A stretch of DNA of 64,000 bases, taken from assembly GCA_001516025.1 (NCBI GenBank), contig LOEU01000024.1, positions 186,001 to 250,000 of the forward strand, given 5' to 3'. The position numbers and the translations under genes are program-made. The first letter of the stretch is position 1. Every line of letters begins with the position of its first letter. The DNA comes from a bacterium BRH_c32 (GTDB lineage Bacteria > Bacteroidota > Ignavibacteria > Ignavibacteriales > Melioribacteraceae). Below, piece after piece: positions 36,035 to 44,123 of this stretch. Under the pieces are notes generated by a model. That model had not been told where the DNA came from. It saw nothing but the letters and a program-made list of their open reading frames with translations, and ran no database searches.

Positions 36035-37426
36035 TTAAATTATTTTTTTGAAACGCGCTTGGAAGAAACGTAAGTATTTTGGTTCGTAAGTCATTTCCAA
36101 ACCTTTGATTTTCTTTCTATCATCATAAACCTGAGCAATAGATTCCACCATCACATCAATATGCGCCTGAGTATAAACTCTTCTTGGGAATGTAAGACGA
36201 ACCAATTCGAGTTTAGGCATTCTGTTTAATCCGGTTTTAGGATCTCTACCCGAAGAAACAACACCACGTTCCATACCTCTAACACCTGAATCAAGATAGA
36301 TTTCTGATGCGAGTGATTGAGCAGGGTAAACATCTTGCTTAATGTGTGATAAAAATCTTTTTGCATCTAAGAATATCGCATGTCCACCGAACGGATAAAC
36401 CAAAGGAATATTATATTTTTCTAATTGCTTACCGCAATATTCCACTTGTCCGATTCTTGCTTTCACGTTATCATACTGCACCATCTCTTCAATTCCGCGA
36501 GACATAGCTTCCATATCTCTTCCTGCTAAACCACCATAAGTATGAAGACCTTCATAAATTACAACCATATTTCTCGCTTCTTCATAAACCTTTTTATTTC
36601 TTGTAGCAAGGAATCCGCCGATATTAACCATTAAGTCTTTCTTAGCACTAACCCAAAGACCATCGAAATAAGAACAGATCTCTTTTAAGATTTCTGCAAT
36701 AGTTTTTTTCTCATAACCTTTTTCTAATTCTTTAATGAAGTAAGCATTTTCCGTAGCTCGAGTGGCATCGAACCATAATTTTATTTTATGTTTCTTAGCA
36801 AATGCAGCAACTTCTTTTAAGTTTGCCATTGAAAATGGTTGACCGCCTGCCATATTTACCGGACCGGCCATACTGATATAGGCTATTTTATTAGCCCCTA
36901 CTTCTTTAACTAATTTACTTAGCTTATTAAGATCGATATTGCCCTTAAATTTAAATGTGTTCTGAGCATCATGTGCTTCATCGACAATTACATCAACGAA
37001 AGTAGCACCGGCGAGTTCTTGATGAAGACGAGTGGTAGTGAAATACATATTACCGGGAACAAAATCACCCGGTTTAATAAGTATTTTTGAGATCATGTGT
37101 TCAGCTGCTCTTCCTTGGTGAGTAGGAACAAAATAAGGCATTCCATAATATTTCTTTACATTATTCCAAAGGTTATAGAAGTTCTTGCTTCCTGCATAAG
37201 CTTCATCACCGATCATCATTCCTGCCCATTGATAATCACTCATAGCGTTAGTTCCGCTATCAGTCAATAAATCCAAATAAACATATTCGCTTCTCAATAA
37301 AAAAGTATTGTAGCCTGCTTCTTTAATAGCCATTTCTCTTTCGGCTCTGGTAGTCATCTTAAGTGGTTCGACCATTTTGATTTTGAATGGTTCAGCCCAA
37401 CTTCTTTTGATTATTTTCTTTGCCAT
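36035..37426 (-). CDS. Tyrosine phenol-lyase / tryptophanase family PLP enzyme (closer to tyrosine phenol-lyase)
   Basis: A 463-residue beta-eliminating lyase that splits an aromatic amino acid into pyruvate, ammonia and phenol or indole. PLP-binding Lys263 lies in SAKKDLMVNIGG. Several stretches match my memory of Citrobacter tyrosine phenol-lyase better than E. coli TnaA: SGTNAMSDYQWAGMM, MYFTTTR, YGGLAGRDMEAM and GVRGMERG, where Arg387 corresponds to the TPL phenol-binding Arg381 (Ile in TnaA). Automated pipelines may still name it tryptophanase. ATG 37426 (MAKKIIKRSW) is preferred over an upstream frame to 37474 that overlaps queF. It sits between queF and glnD in a tight run. Confidence 0.85.
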   Translation of the reverse strand: MAKKIIKRSWAEPFKIKMVEPLKMTTRAEREMAIKEAGYNTFLLRSEYVYLDLLTDSGTNAMSDYQWAGMMIGDEAYAGSKNFYNLWNNVKKYYGMPYFVPTHQGRAAEHMISKILIKPGDFVPGNMYFTTTRLHQELAGATFVDVIVDEAHDAQNTFKFKGNIDLNKLSKLVKEVGANKIAYISMAGPVNMAGGQPFSMANLKEVAAFAKKHKIKLWFDATRATENAYFIKELEKGYEKKTIAEILKEICSYFDGLWVSAKKDLMVNIGGFLATRNKKVYEEARNMVVIYEGLHTYGGLAGRDMEAMSRGIEEMVQYDNVKARIGQVEYCGKQLEKYNIPLVYPFGGHAIFLDAKRFLSHIKQDVYPAQSLASEIYLDSGVRGMERGVVSSGRDPKTGLNRMPKLELVRLTFPRRVYTQAHIDVMVESIAQVYDDRKKIKGLEMTYEPKYLRFFQARFKKII

Positions 37427-37454
37427 TAAATACACTCCATTAGGTGGTTTGTTT

Positions 37455-37805
37455 TTATTTAGTATGTTCAACAATTACAACAGATGAAATACCGCCTCTC
37501 GGATTCCAATTAGCTGTAATTTTTATATAACGTGGCTGTAGAACCGCAACCAAATCATTTAAAATATTATTAGTAACTGCCTCAAAATATATTCCGTCAT
37601 TTCTATAGGAACCAAGATAGAACTTATACGATTTTAATTCCACACAAACTTCATCGGGGATATATTCAAGATCGATTATCGCAAAATCGGGCTGACCCGT
37701 CTTTGGGCATACAGATGTAAACTCGGGTGATGTGTGAATAATTGTATAGTCTCTATCCGGCTGCGGATTAGGAAACACTTCTAATATTTTTTGTTTATCC
37801 TTCAT
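37455..37805 (-). CDS. queF: NADPH-dependent 7-cyano-7-deazaguanine reductase
   Basis: A 116-residue type I (short) QueF that reduces preQ0 to preQ1 for queuosine in tRNA. The nucleophile Cys33 (TSVCPKTGQPDF), proton donor Asp40 and the QueF motif E56-L-K-S-Y-K-F-Y are all present. The position that is His in the FHE motif of the Bacillus enzyme reads Phe74 (YFEA), with Glu75 retained; whether this is normal for this lineage I cannot tell. It is separated from queC by a restriction-modification pair but stays in the same transcriptional run. Confidence 0.93.
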   Translation of the reverse strand: MKDKQKILEVFPNPQPDRDYTIIHTSPEFTSVCPKTGQPDFAIIDLEYIPDEVCVELKSYKFYLGSYRNDGIYFEAVTNNILNDLVAVLQPRYIKITANWNPRGGISSVVIVEHTK

Positions 37806-37813
37806 ATATATAC

Positions 37814-38551
37814 CTATATTTTTTCTTTACCTGAATTAAATTTAACAAGTTTTTGCCAATCTATTATACCGTTAACGCAAAATTCATTTGAAAATTGCTG
37901 AGTAAATTTATTGAGCAAAGCAGAATATTTTTGAATATATAAATCATTTCTTTCCTTTGCTTTGTAATCCAAGGGTTCAATAAATCTAAGATACATCTCT
38001 TTTTCGTTTGAAATTAATTCCCAAAATTGTTGACCGGCTAATTTAAGATATTCACCTTTATCAATTTTATTAACTCTACCATAGCAACATCCATTAACAG
38101 CTACTACATTGATCTTCTTGGCGTTAGTTCCTAAAATTCTTTTTGCTTTTCTAAAATTATCTCTCATTCTGACTATCTGACTAGAATTCCCCCAGTTGGG
38201 TCCAGATTTTACAGTAACAATATATTTAATAGAGTCCTTTTCAAATTCTAAATCAATTCCTTCTGCAGCTGATTTCTTGCCATTATGAACTGTCTGGCAG
38301 ACATAAATTGCTAATCCCTCGAGAAAAGTACCAAACATCGTTTCTTCTTGTGAAGATAAATATGCATCAACAAGATTTTGAATAAGGTCCTGAGACGTCA
38401 AGATATTTTTTGCCTTAAATAGGTAAGGGTTCTTTCTAAGTAAAATATCATTTAAATTCAGTTCACCTATTTTATTAAGGCGTGCTTCATTAAATTCATT
38501 AATATTATTTTCGATGTAACTTATTAGTTTTTTGGTTTCGATCCTTGCCAT
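37814..38551 (-). CDS. Type II restriction endonuclease (PmeII-like, tentative)
   Basis: A 245-residue protein. The stretch EGIDLEF followed by YIVTVKSGPNWGNSSQ (residues 98-125) looks like a PD-(D/E)xK nuclease core, with Asp100 and Lys115 as candidate active-site residues and Glu79 as another acid; the KSGPNWGN motif is one I associate with PmeII-type enzymes. The middle acidic residue of the usual D/E-x-K is Thr113, so the exact catalytic set is uncertain. The gene's start overlaps the methyltransferase end by 47 bases, and queF follows 8 bases after its stop. Overlap with a methyltransferase is the strongest support for the call. Confidence 0.75.
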   Translation of the reverse strand: MARIETKKLISYIENNINEFNEARLNKIGELNLNDILLRKNPYLFKAKNILTSQDLIQNLVDAYLSSQEETMFGTFLEGLAIYVCQTVHNGKKSAAEGIDLEFEKDSIKYIVTVKSGPNWGNSSQIVRMRDNFRKAKRILGTNAKKINVVAVNGCCYGRVNKIDKGEYLKLAGQQFWELISNEKEMYLRFIEPLDYKAKERNDLYIQKYSALLNKFTQQFSNEFCVNGIIDWQKLVKFNSGKEKI

Positions 38552-39389
38552 AAATTATCTCCGGCTCTGCAACAAATAAATTCTGAGTTAATTGCGATTC
38601 AGCTAATTTATAATATTCATCAATAATTTCAATTCCTATACCCACTCTAAACATTCTTTGAGCAACTATGATCGTTGTTCCCGAGCCCATAAAGGGGTCT
38701 AAAACAACATCTCCTTCTTTTGTAAAAAGTTTAATAAACCATTCCGGCAATTCATCGGGAAATGCGGCGCTATGATTTTTATTATTACATTCAGTTGCCA
38801 AGTGAAGTACGTTAGTCGGATAAACCAGATCTCTCGAGATCCAATTTGAAATATTCTTTCCAAATCCACTGCCATTTTTGGCATTATCTCTTCTTTTATC
38901 TGTCTCACTAAGATTTTTCAATCTTGTTTTTGCCCAATCCCCAACCGGAACCATTACTTCTTCTTGATACATTTTAAATTTTTTTGATTTATTAAATTGG
39001 AGTAATCTCTCCCATGAATCTCTAAATCTATTAGGCCATTTCCCCGGGAATGAATTTTTTTTGTGCCAAATAAATTCTTCCGTCCATAACCAACCTTGCT
39101 TTCTTAACTCTTTAATGAGATCAAGTACATAAGTATGTTTTTCACCATTAATCACTTTTTCTTTTATATTAAGGACGAAAGTACCATCTTCCTTTAGGAC
39201 ACGGAGAAGTTCTTCAGAAAAAGTTAAGAACCATTCGACATATTTATCAGGATGAATTCCACCATAAGTATTTTTACGGCTATCTGCATAAGGAGGAGAA
39301 GTAAAAATTAAATCTACTGAATTACTTTCAATCTCTTTCAGTAATACCTTAGAATCTCCCAACAATATTTTTGATTTATTTTCTAACAT
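38505..39389 (-). CDS. Type II DNA methyltransferase, beta-class (N4-cytosine or N6-adenine)
   Basis: A 294-residue methyltransferase. The catalytic motif IV, S31-P-P-Y34 in FTSPPYADSR, precedes the SAM-binding motif I, LDPFMGSGTT near residues 230-240, which is the beta-class order. SPPY is more usual in N4-cytosine enzymes, though some adenine enzymes share it. The region between (KNSFPGKWPNRFRDSWE) is typical of m4C partners of type II systems. ATG 39389 (MLENKSKILLGDS) is chosen; a longer frame to 39443 runs into queC. The endonuclease frame overlaps its 3' end, and queC ends 7 bases upstream. Confidence 0.88.
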   Translation of the reverse strand: MLENKSKILLGDSKVLLKEIESNSVDLIFTSPPYADSRKNTYGGIHPDKYVEWFLTFSEELLRVLKEDGTFVLNIKEKVINGEKHTYVLDLIKELRKQGWLWTEEFIWHKKNSFPGKWPNRFRDSWERLLQFNKSKKFKMYQEEVMVPVGDWAKTRLKNLSETDKRRDNAKNGSGFGKNISNWISRDLVYPTNVLHLATECNNKNHSAAFPDELPEWFIKLFTKEGDVVLDPFMGSGTTIIVAQRMFRVGIGIEIIDEYYKLAESQLTQNLFVAEPEIIYGKDRNQKTNKLHRK

Positions 39390-39396
39390 AAAATAA

Positions 39397-40089
39397 TTAT
39401 AGTAGATTATAATTTGGTTTAGTGTTGTAAGGAATGGGATCATCGAAGCCGGCTTTTTGGAAACCTCTTAATCTAAATGCACAGCTATCGCAAACACCGC
39501 ATGCCTCCTCGTCATTCTGATAACAAGACCAAGTAAGATGAAGCGGAGCATTTAGCTCAATCCCTTTCTTTACAATCTCTTCTTTACTAAAATTAATTAT
39601 CGGTGTAATTACTTTAATATCTGTTTTCGGTTTCGTTCCTATTCGAATAACCTCTTCAAATGCTTTATAAAAATCGGGACGGCAATCCGGATAGCCGCTG
39701 GCATCTTCATAAACAGCTCCGATAAAGATTGCGTTTGCGTTCAATACCTCCGCCCATGCTGTAGCCGCAGATAGTATATTAGCATTACGAAACGGAACAT
39801 AAGTTGTAGGCACTTCGTGATTATTTAAATCTGCTATTGTTACATCCATTTTATTATCAGTAAGAGAAGAACCGCCAATTTGAGTAAAATGAGAAAAATC
39901 GATTACCAATTTATTTTTAACATTATAGAATTCTGCAATATCATGAAACGCTTTTAATTCTCTCTTTTGTGTTCTCTGACCGTAATTAACATGAAGTAAT
40001 GCTAAATCGTATTCCTGCTTTGCATAAGCGGCAGTTACGCAGCTATCCATTCCACCGCTGAGGGCAACTACTGCTAATTTTTTATTCAT
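39397..40089 (-). CDS. queC: 7-cyano-7-deazaguanine synthase
   Basis: A 230-residue enzyme that converts 7-carboxy-7-deazaguanine to preQ0 with ATP and ammonia. It has the PP-loop SGGMDS (residues 11-16), the YVPFRN and GYPDCRPDF stretches and a C-terminal zinc cysteine set in CYQNDEEACGVCDSC. It is the first gene of a seven-gene minus-strand run ending at murI. The 171-base spacer upstream is shared with the divergent YciO-type gene; I see no preQ1 riboswitch in it. Confidence 0.95.
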   Translation of the reverse strand: MNKKLAVVALSGGMDSCVTAAYAKQEYDLALLHVNYGQRTQKRELKAFHDIAEFYNVKNKLVIDFSHFTQIGGSSLTDNKMDVTIADLNNHEVPTTYVPFRNANILSAATAWAEVLNANAIFIGAVYEDASGYPDCRPDFYKAFEEVIRIGTKPKTDIKVITPIINFSKEEIVKKGIELNAPLHLTWSCYQNDEEACGVCDSCAFRLRGFQKAGFDDPIPYNTKPNYNLL

Positions 40090-40180
40090 AGTATTTTTTC
40101 TAATTTATCCTTAAAAGATAGCAAAATCCGATTGTAAATGGAAAAAAAGGGGAATTTTTATTGAAGTAATTCGATTTCAA

Positions 40181-40208
40181 TTGACTATTAAATTTACTAT
40201 TTTATATT
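40181..40208 (+). promoter_or_regulatory. Candidate promoter TTGACT-N16-TATATT
   Basis: TTGACT (40181-40186), a 16-base spacer and TATATT (40203-40208) fit a classical sigma-70 promoter about 50 bases before the YciO-type start. A TAAATTTAC string (40189-40197) also lies inside. The element overlaps the divergent queC spacer. Confidence 0.4.
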
Positions 40209-40260
40209 ACATTTCTGTTCTTGAAGTATCTTCATAATTTATATAAGAGAGGAGCATTTT

Positions 40261-40875
40261 ATGGAATATTACGAGCTGCATCCTGTTACACCACAATTAA
40301 GATATATTAATAAAGCAGTAGAAGTATTGAGAAATGGTGGAGTAATAATCTACCCAACCGATACAGTATATGGAATCGGTTGTGATATTTTTAACAAAGA
40401 GGCTTTGGAGCGCGTTTATGATATTAAACACGAAGCCGGAACAAAATTATTCAGTTTTATTTGCCCGGACTTGAAAGATATTGCTAAGTACGCAAAAGTC
40501 TCCGACTATGCATATAAGTCAATGAAAAGACATCTTCCGGGACCTTATACATTTGTTTTACCCGCGGCAAAAGAAGTTCCAAAAAAATTATGGTCAAATC
40601 GAAATACAGTTGGGATCAGAGTGCCTAATCATGCAATCGCAATACTACTGGCAAAAGAATTAGGAAATCCGATTATAAGTACAAGCGCAACAAAAAGAAA
40701 TGGAGAACCATTATATGATCCATTAGAAATCCAAGCAATATTTAATAGTCAAGTTGATTTGATGTTAGCTGCGGGAGCACTTGAAGGAGTTCCATCAAGC
40801 ATTATAGACCTAAGCGGAGATAGTGCCGAAGTCATTCGAGAGGGTGCCGGAGATGTTAGTGCTTTTGTAGTGTAA
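40261..40875 (+). CDS. YciO-type member of the TsaC/Sua5 (YrdC) family
   Basis: A 204-residue protein with the YrdC fold. The N-terminus (YYELHPVTPQLRYINKAVE) matches the YciO branch, as recalled from E. coli YciO, rather than TsaC. Shared family motifs are GGVIIYPTDTVYGIGC, LPGPYTFVL, VGIRVPNH and ISTSAT. The TsaC motif K-x-R-P is replaced by KHEAGTK, so threonylcarbamoyl-AMP synthase activity is uncertain and another RNA- or nucleotide-linked role is possible. AGAGGAGC precedes the ATG. A hairpin terminator follows about 75 bases after the stop. Confidence 0.85.
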   Translation: MEYYELHPVTPQLRYINKAVEVLRNGGVIIYPTDTVYGIGCDIFNKEALERVYDIKHEAGTKLFSFICPDLKDIAKYAKVSDYAYKSMKRHLPGPYTFVLPAAKEVPKKLWSNRNTVGIRVPNHAIAILLAKELGNPIISTSATKRNGEPLYDPLEIQAIFNSQVDLMLAAGALEGVPSSIIDLSGDSAEVIREGAGDVSAFVV

Positions 40876-40950
40876 TTGTTGCTTTAACCCATAGTAAGTT
40901 GGCAGGTTTAATATGCCCGACCGGGAAAAATAAATTAACAGTAAGAAAAG

Positions 40951-40981
40951 AGCAGTGAGGATATCCTTACTGCTTTTTTTA
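40951..40981 (+). terminator. Intrinsic terminator after the YciO-type gene
   Basis: AGCAGTGAGG (40951-40960) pairs with CCTTACTGCT (40965-40974) through a 4-base loop, with one G-T pair, followed by seven or more Ts. The T run reaches the stop codon of the converging kinase gene; A-rich bases on the other side could let it work in both directions. Confidence 0.85.
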
Positions 40982-42520
40982 TTTATCAATCATTGGCAAG
41001 CTTAGAGTAAATTTAGAACCTTTTCCTAATTCACTTTCGAGTTCAATCGAACCGCCAAGCAATTCAGTATATTTTTTAATTATCGAAAGTCCTAATCCTG
41101 TACCTTGATAATCGCGGTTAGTACCTTCGCTTGCCTGCCTAAATTCTTGCCAAATAATTTCTTGCTTATTTTTCGCAATCCCTATCCCTGTATCTCGGAT
41201 AATAATATTAAAAAATTCCTGCTTTTCAATACGATTAATCGAGGTTATAATTTCTACCTCTCCTTCATTAGTAAACTTAATCGCATTATTGATCAAATTA
41301 TTTAGAATTTCTAAGAGTAAGTGAGAATCGGTATATACAATACTATCATCGCACATAAATGTTTTTTTGAAAGCAATATTCTTTAATTGTGAGGCGGCAT
41401 AAAATTGTTCATAAATTTCATCAACTAATTGATTTACGGAAACATTATCAAACTCGGCTTCGTATTTATCAAACTCCATCTTAGTAATGTTAAGGATTTT
41501 AGTTAAAGTATCCATCAATCGACGAGATGATCTTAGTATCCCTGTTGCAAGTTCTTTCTCATCTTCTTTTTCAACGATTTCATATAGTAAATTGGCATAT
41601 CCCAGAATACCAACAAATGGTGTTCTAAGTTCATGGCTCATATTTGCGAAGAAGAGAGATTTCACTCTATTCATTTCAATAGCTTTTTCATTTGCAATTG
41701 TTAGCTGCTCTAAGGTCTCGTGGCGATTTTCCACATATCTAAAAATAACTGAGGCAGTAATTAAGCCACTCAAAAGAAAAACAATTAATGCAATTCTATT
41801 ATATGTTTCTGCGAAAGGAGTACTATCCCCTATCAATGCATAATTAAGAGTAACAAAAATAAGCCAAATAAATAATGTGCTAATTAAGGTTACGATAAGT
41901 ATTCTACCATTGCTTTTTATTCGAGTGGGATTAATCAAACACAAAAATTTTCGGATCGATGAAATCCTTAACAAGGTATCGCTAAGAATGATCAGAAAAA
42001 TAAAATTTATTATATCCTTAAAAATAAAACTAATTAATAACGATACCGGAAATTTAGTAATTGTATCAGAAGTCCAAAATGGCGGATTTAACGACAACAT
42101 CACGTTAAATAAAAAGCGATATGATATAGACATTATAATAAAAAATAAGCTTAGAGTAATTAAAAAGCGTTTGAAAAAAATCTTTGGAACTTCATAAACT
42201 CTGGATTTATAAGCCCATCCCACAGAAACAAATAAGAAGATCAGAAGAAGAAAATTCAGAACATTAGCCCAGCCATTATTTTGCCATAATAAAAATGGAT
42301 AATATGCCCCTCCGAATAATCCTGTAATCAATGCAGCTCTTACTCCAAAAGCCATTGAAATAAAAATGGGCAGAAATACTGCCCATGGGATATCAATATA
42401 AGTTACTTTGAAATCAATAGTAATACCATACGGAGAAAATAGAAAACATAAAATGCCTGCAAGAGCAGGCAAAATATTTTCTTTGCTTATAAAAACTCTA
42501 TTTCCCGTATATAAAGACAA
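40979..42520 (-). CDS. Membrane-bound sensor histidine kinase
   Basis: A 513-residue kinase. About eight hydrophobic segments fill residues 15-265, resembling an integral-membrane sensor or an S-component-like fold more than a periplasmic sensor. A short coiled linker leads to HisKA with phospho-acceptor His296 (MSHELRTPF), then ATPase motifs NNLINNAIKF, DTGIGI and GTGLGLSII. The start is a TTG preceded by AGGAAGG; the next in-frame Met lies inside the membrane region. There is no receiver or regulator next to it. The signal is unknown. Confidence 0.88.
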   Translation of the reverse strand: MSLYTGNRVFISKENILPALAGILCFLFSPYGITIDFKVTYIDIPWAVFLPIFISMAFGVRAALITGLFGGAYYPFLLWQNNGWANVLNFLLLIFLFVSVGWAYKSRVYEVPKIFFKRFLITLSLFFIIMSISYRFLFNVMLSLNPPFWTSDTITKFPVSLLISFIFKDIINFIFLIILSDTLLRISSIRKFLCLINPTRIKSNGRILIVTLISTLFIWLIFVTLNYALIGDSTPFAETYNRIALIVFLLSGLITASVIFRYVENRHETLEQLTIANEKAIEMNRVKSLFFANMSHELRTPFVGILGYANLLYEIVEKEDEKELATGILRSSRRLMDTLTKILNITKMEFDKYEAEFDNVSVNQLVDEIYEQFYAASQLKNIAFKKTFMCDDSIVYTDSHLLLEILNNLINNAIKFTNEGEVEIITSINRIEKQEFFNIIIRDTGIGIAKNKQEIIWQEFRQASEGTNRDYQGTGLGLSIIKKYTELLGGSIELESELGKGSKFTLSLPMIDK

Positions 42521-42604
42521 TTACCTTCCTATTAATTAAATGAACCTCACCTTGTTTATTATCGGGAATTATATATATTTCTTAATACTAATACTATATT
42601 TTTT

Positions 42605-43375
42605 TTATTCTCTATGAACAGTAGTGGCAGCGGCTTGAGCCGTTGGGAAAACCACCATCTCCGCGATATTTACGTGTGCCGGGCGCGTAGCTACATATAT
42701 AACTGCATCGGCAATATCATCACCTACTAATGGCTTTAGACCTTTATAAACATTTTTAGCGGTTTCGGAATCGCCATAAAATCGTACTTCGCTAAAATTA
42801 GTTTCTACTAATCCCGGATCGACTGTACTAATTCTAATATTCTTATCAACTACATCTAATCTTAGAGAACGAGTGATAGCATTAACTGCAAATTTCGTAG
42901 CACAATAAACTGCACCTTTTGAATATGGCTCTCTGCCGGCGATAGAACCGATCATTATTATATGACCTTCTTTTCTTTCTACCATTTGAGGTATTATCTC
43001 GCTAGTAACGTATAGTAATCCTTTGACGTTAGTATCAATCATCTCATCCCAGCCCTCCGGATTATCATCGTAAAGTTTATTTAGTCCCCTCCCGAGTCCT
43101 GCATTATTTACCAATATATCAATCTTCTTCCATTCTTCCGGAAGTTCGGAAACCACTTTTTTAACTTCATTTCTTTTCTGAACGTCAAGCTTTAGTGCTA
43201 ATAAATTCACAGAAGATTTTGTTTTAATATCTTCGGCAATCTCGTTTAATTTTTCAATTCTTCTTGCTGTTATGATAATATTTGCACCTTCATTGGCAAA
43301 AGCATAAGCACATGATTTGCCAATTCCGGAAGTTGCACCAGTAATAAAAACCGTTTTACCCGTTAATCTGCTCAT
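42605..43375 (-). CDS. Short-chain dehydrogenase/reductase (YdfG-like)
   Basis: A 256-residue classical SDR. The cofactor motif TGATSGIG is at 12-19, Arg38-Arg39 after the second strand suggests NADP(H), NNAG is at 90-93, and the catalytic set is Asn116, Ser144, Tyr157 and Lys161. The motif DVQKRNEV and the C-terminal DPGLVETNFSEVRF with GDSETAKNVYKGL recall the YdfG-type 3-hydroxy acid dehydrogenases, which act on serine, threonine or malonic semialdehyde. Its first 20 bases overlap the upstream membrane-protein gene, so the two are translationally linked. Confidence 0.9.
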   Translation of the reverse strand: MSRLTGKTVFITGATSGIGKSCAYAFANEGANIIITARRIEKLNEIAEDIKTKSSVNLLALKLDVQKRNEVKKVVSELPEEWKKIDILVNNAGLGRGLNKLYDDNPEGWDEMIDTNVKGLLYVTSEIIPQMVERKEGHIIMIGSIAGREPYSKGAVYCATKFAVNAITRSLRLDVVDKNIRISTVDPGLVETNFSEVRFYGDSETAKNVYKGLKPLVGDDIADAVIYVATRPAHVNIAEMVVFPTAQAAATTVHRE

Positions 43376-43901
43376 ATCGTTTCCTATATTTTATAAGTTG
43401 ATAAATACGTACAATTGAATATACTGTAATAGTTAAAGTTACTATCGATAGCATTACATTTTTAATGATTTGGCTTGCTCCGCTGAAATAAAAAAACAAA
43501 CTCCAATCATTTTCAAGATTACTCCCCCAAAGAACAATTATCGTAAACATTCCGACTAAGAATAAGAGAAGAACTAAATTTGATATAATAAGAATCCTTA
43601 GAAATAAGTTTTGTTTTCTTATTAAAAGAGCGATGCCAAGTTCAGAAAAAACTATCGAAAACAATTGTGGCGAAAAGAAAACTACAAATAATGCTATAAC
43701 AAGTTTTTCACTCGTAAAACTAATTATATTATAAAGCTCTAAATTGGCAAACAAAAATGACACTTTCTCAAATCCAAATAAAACGGCAATACCACCTTGC
43801 AGCAGTTCAAATAAGAATAAGTTGAGAATTATTGCTGTAATAGTTCCAACAAAATACTTAATTGCTTTTATTATGGAGTTTGGGCTAAAATATTTATTCA
43901 C
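43356..43901 (-). CDS. Integral membrane protein of unknown function
   Basis: A 181-residue protein with about four long hydrophobic segments and few polar residues between them. I do not recognise a family. It is coupled to the SDR gene by a 20-base overlap and is divergent from the ccoI gene across a 220-base spacer. The C-terminus is basic (KYRKRYEQ), consistent with a cytoplasmic tail. Confidence 0.65.
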   Translation of the reverse strand: MNKYFSPNSIIKAIKYFVGTITAIILNLFLFELLQGGIAVLFGFEKVSFLFANLELYNIISFTSEKLVIALFVVFFSPQLFSIVFSELGIALLIRKQNLFLRILIISNLVLLLFLVGMFTIIVLWGSNLENDWSLFFYFSGASQIIKNVMLSIVTLTITVYSIVRIYQLIKYRKRYEQING

Positions 43902-44123
43902 TTAAAACCATATTTTATTAGTATAAAACAAAGTTACCAAAATCATAATTATTTCGCATTAATTTTTCATTTTGGTCAAATATGACATAAAGACTTATTT
44001 AATACGAATTTATTCGATAATTTATCCATATTTCGATAAATCTTTATAAATTACAGTAAATAAATAAAAAAGTTATCGGCTCTTTTTTTAGGCCTGATCT
44101 ATCACATCAGAGTAAAACTAAAA

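Noticed and set aside
39390-39443. A methyltransferase start inside queC
   Set aside because: The conserved part begins at MLENKSKILLGD (39389); the extra residues are queC codons read in another frame.
37455-40089. A 7-deazaguanine DNA modification (Dpd-type) system, because DNA enzymes sit among preQ0 genes
   Set aside because: No DpdA-like transglycosylase or other dpd gene is present; the DNA enzymes look like an ordinary methyltransferase and endonuclease, and queF points to tRNA queuosine.
40090-40260. A preQ1 riboswitch before queC
   Set aside because: The spacer is AT-rich with no recognisable aptamer stem and A-rich tail arrangement on the minus strand.
40261-40875. TsaC (threonylcarbamoyl-AMP synthase) as a firm call
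   Set aside because: The K-x-R-P motif of TsaC is absent and the N-terminus matches YciO, so only the family is claimed.
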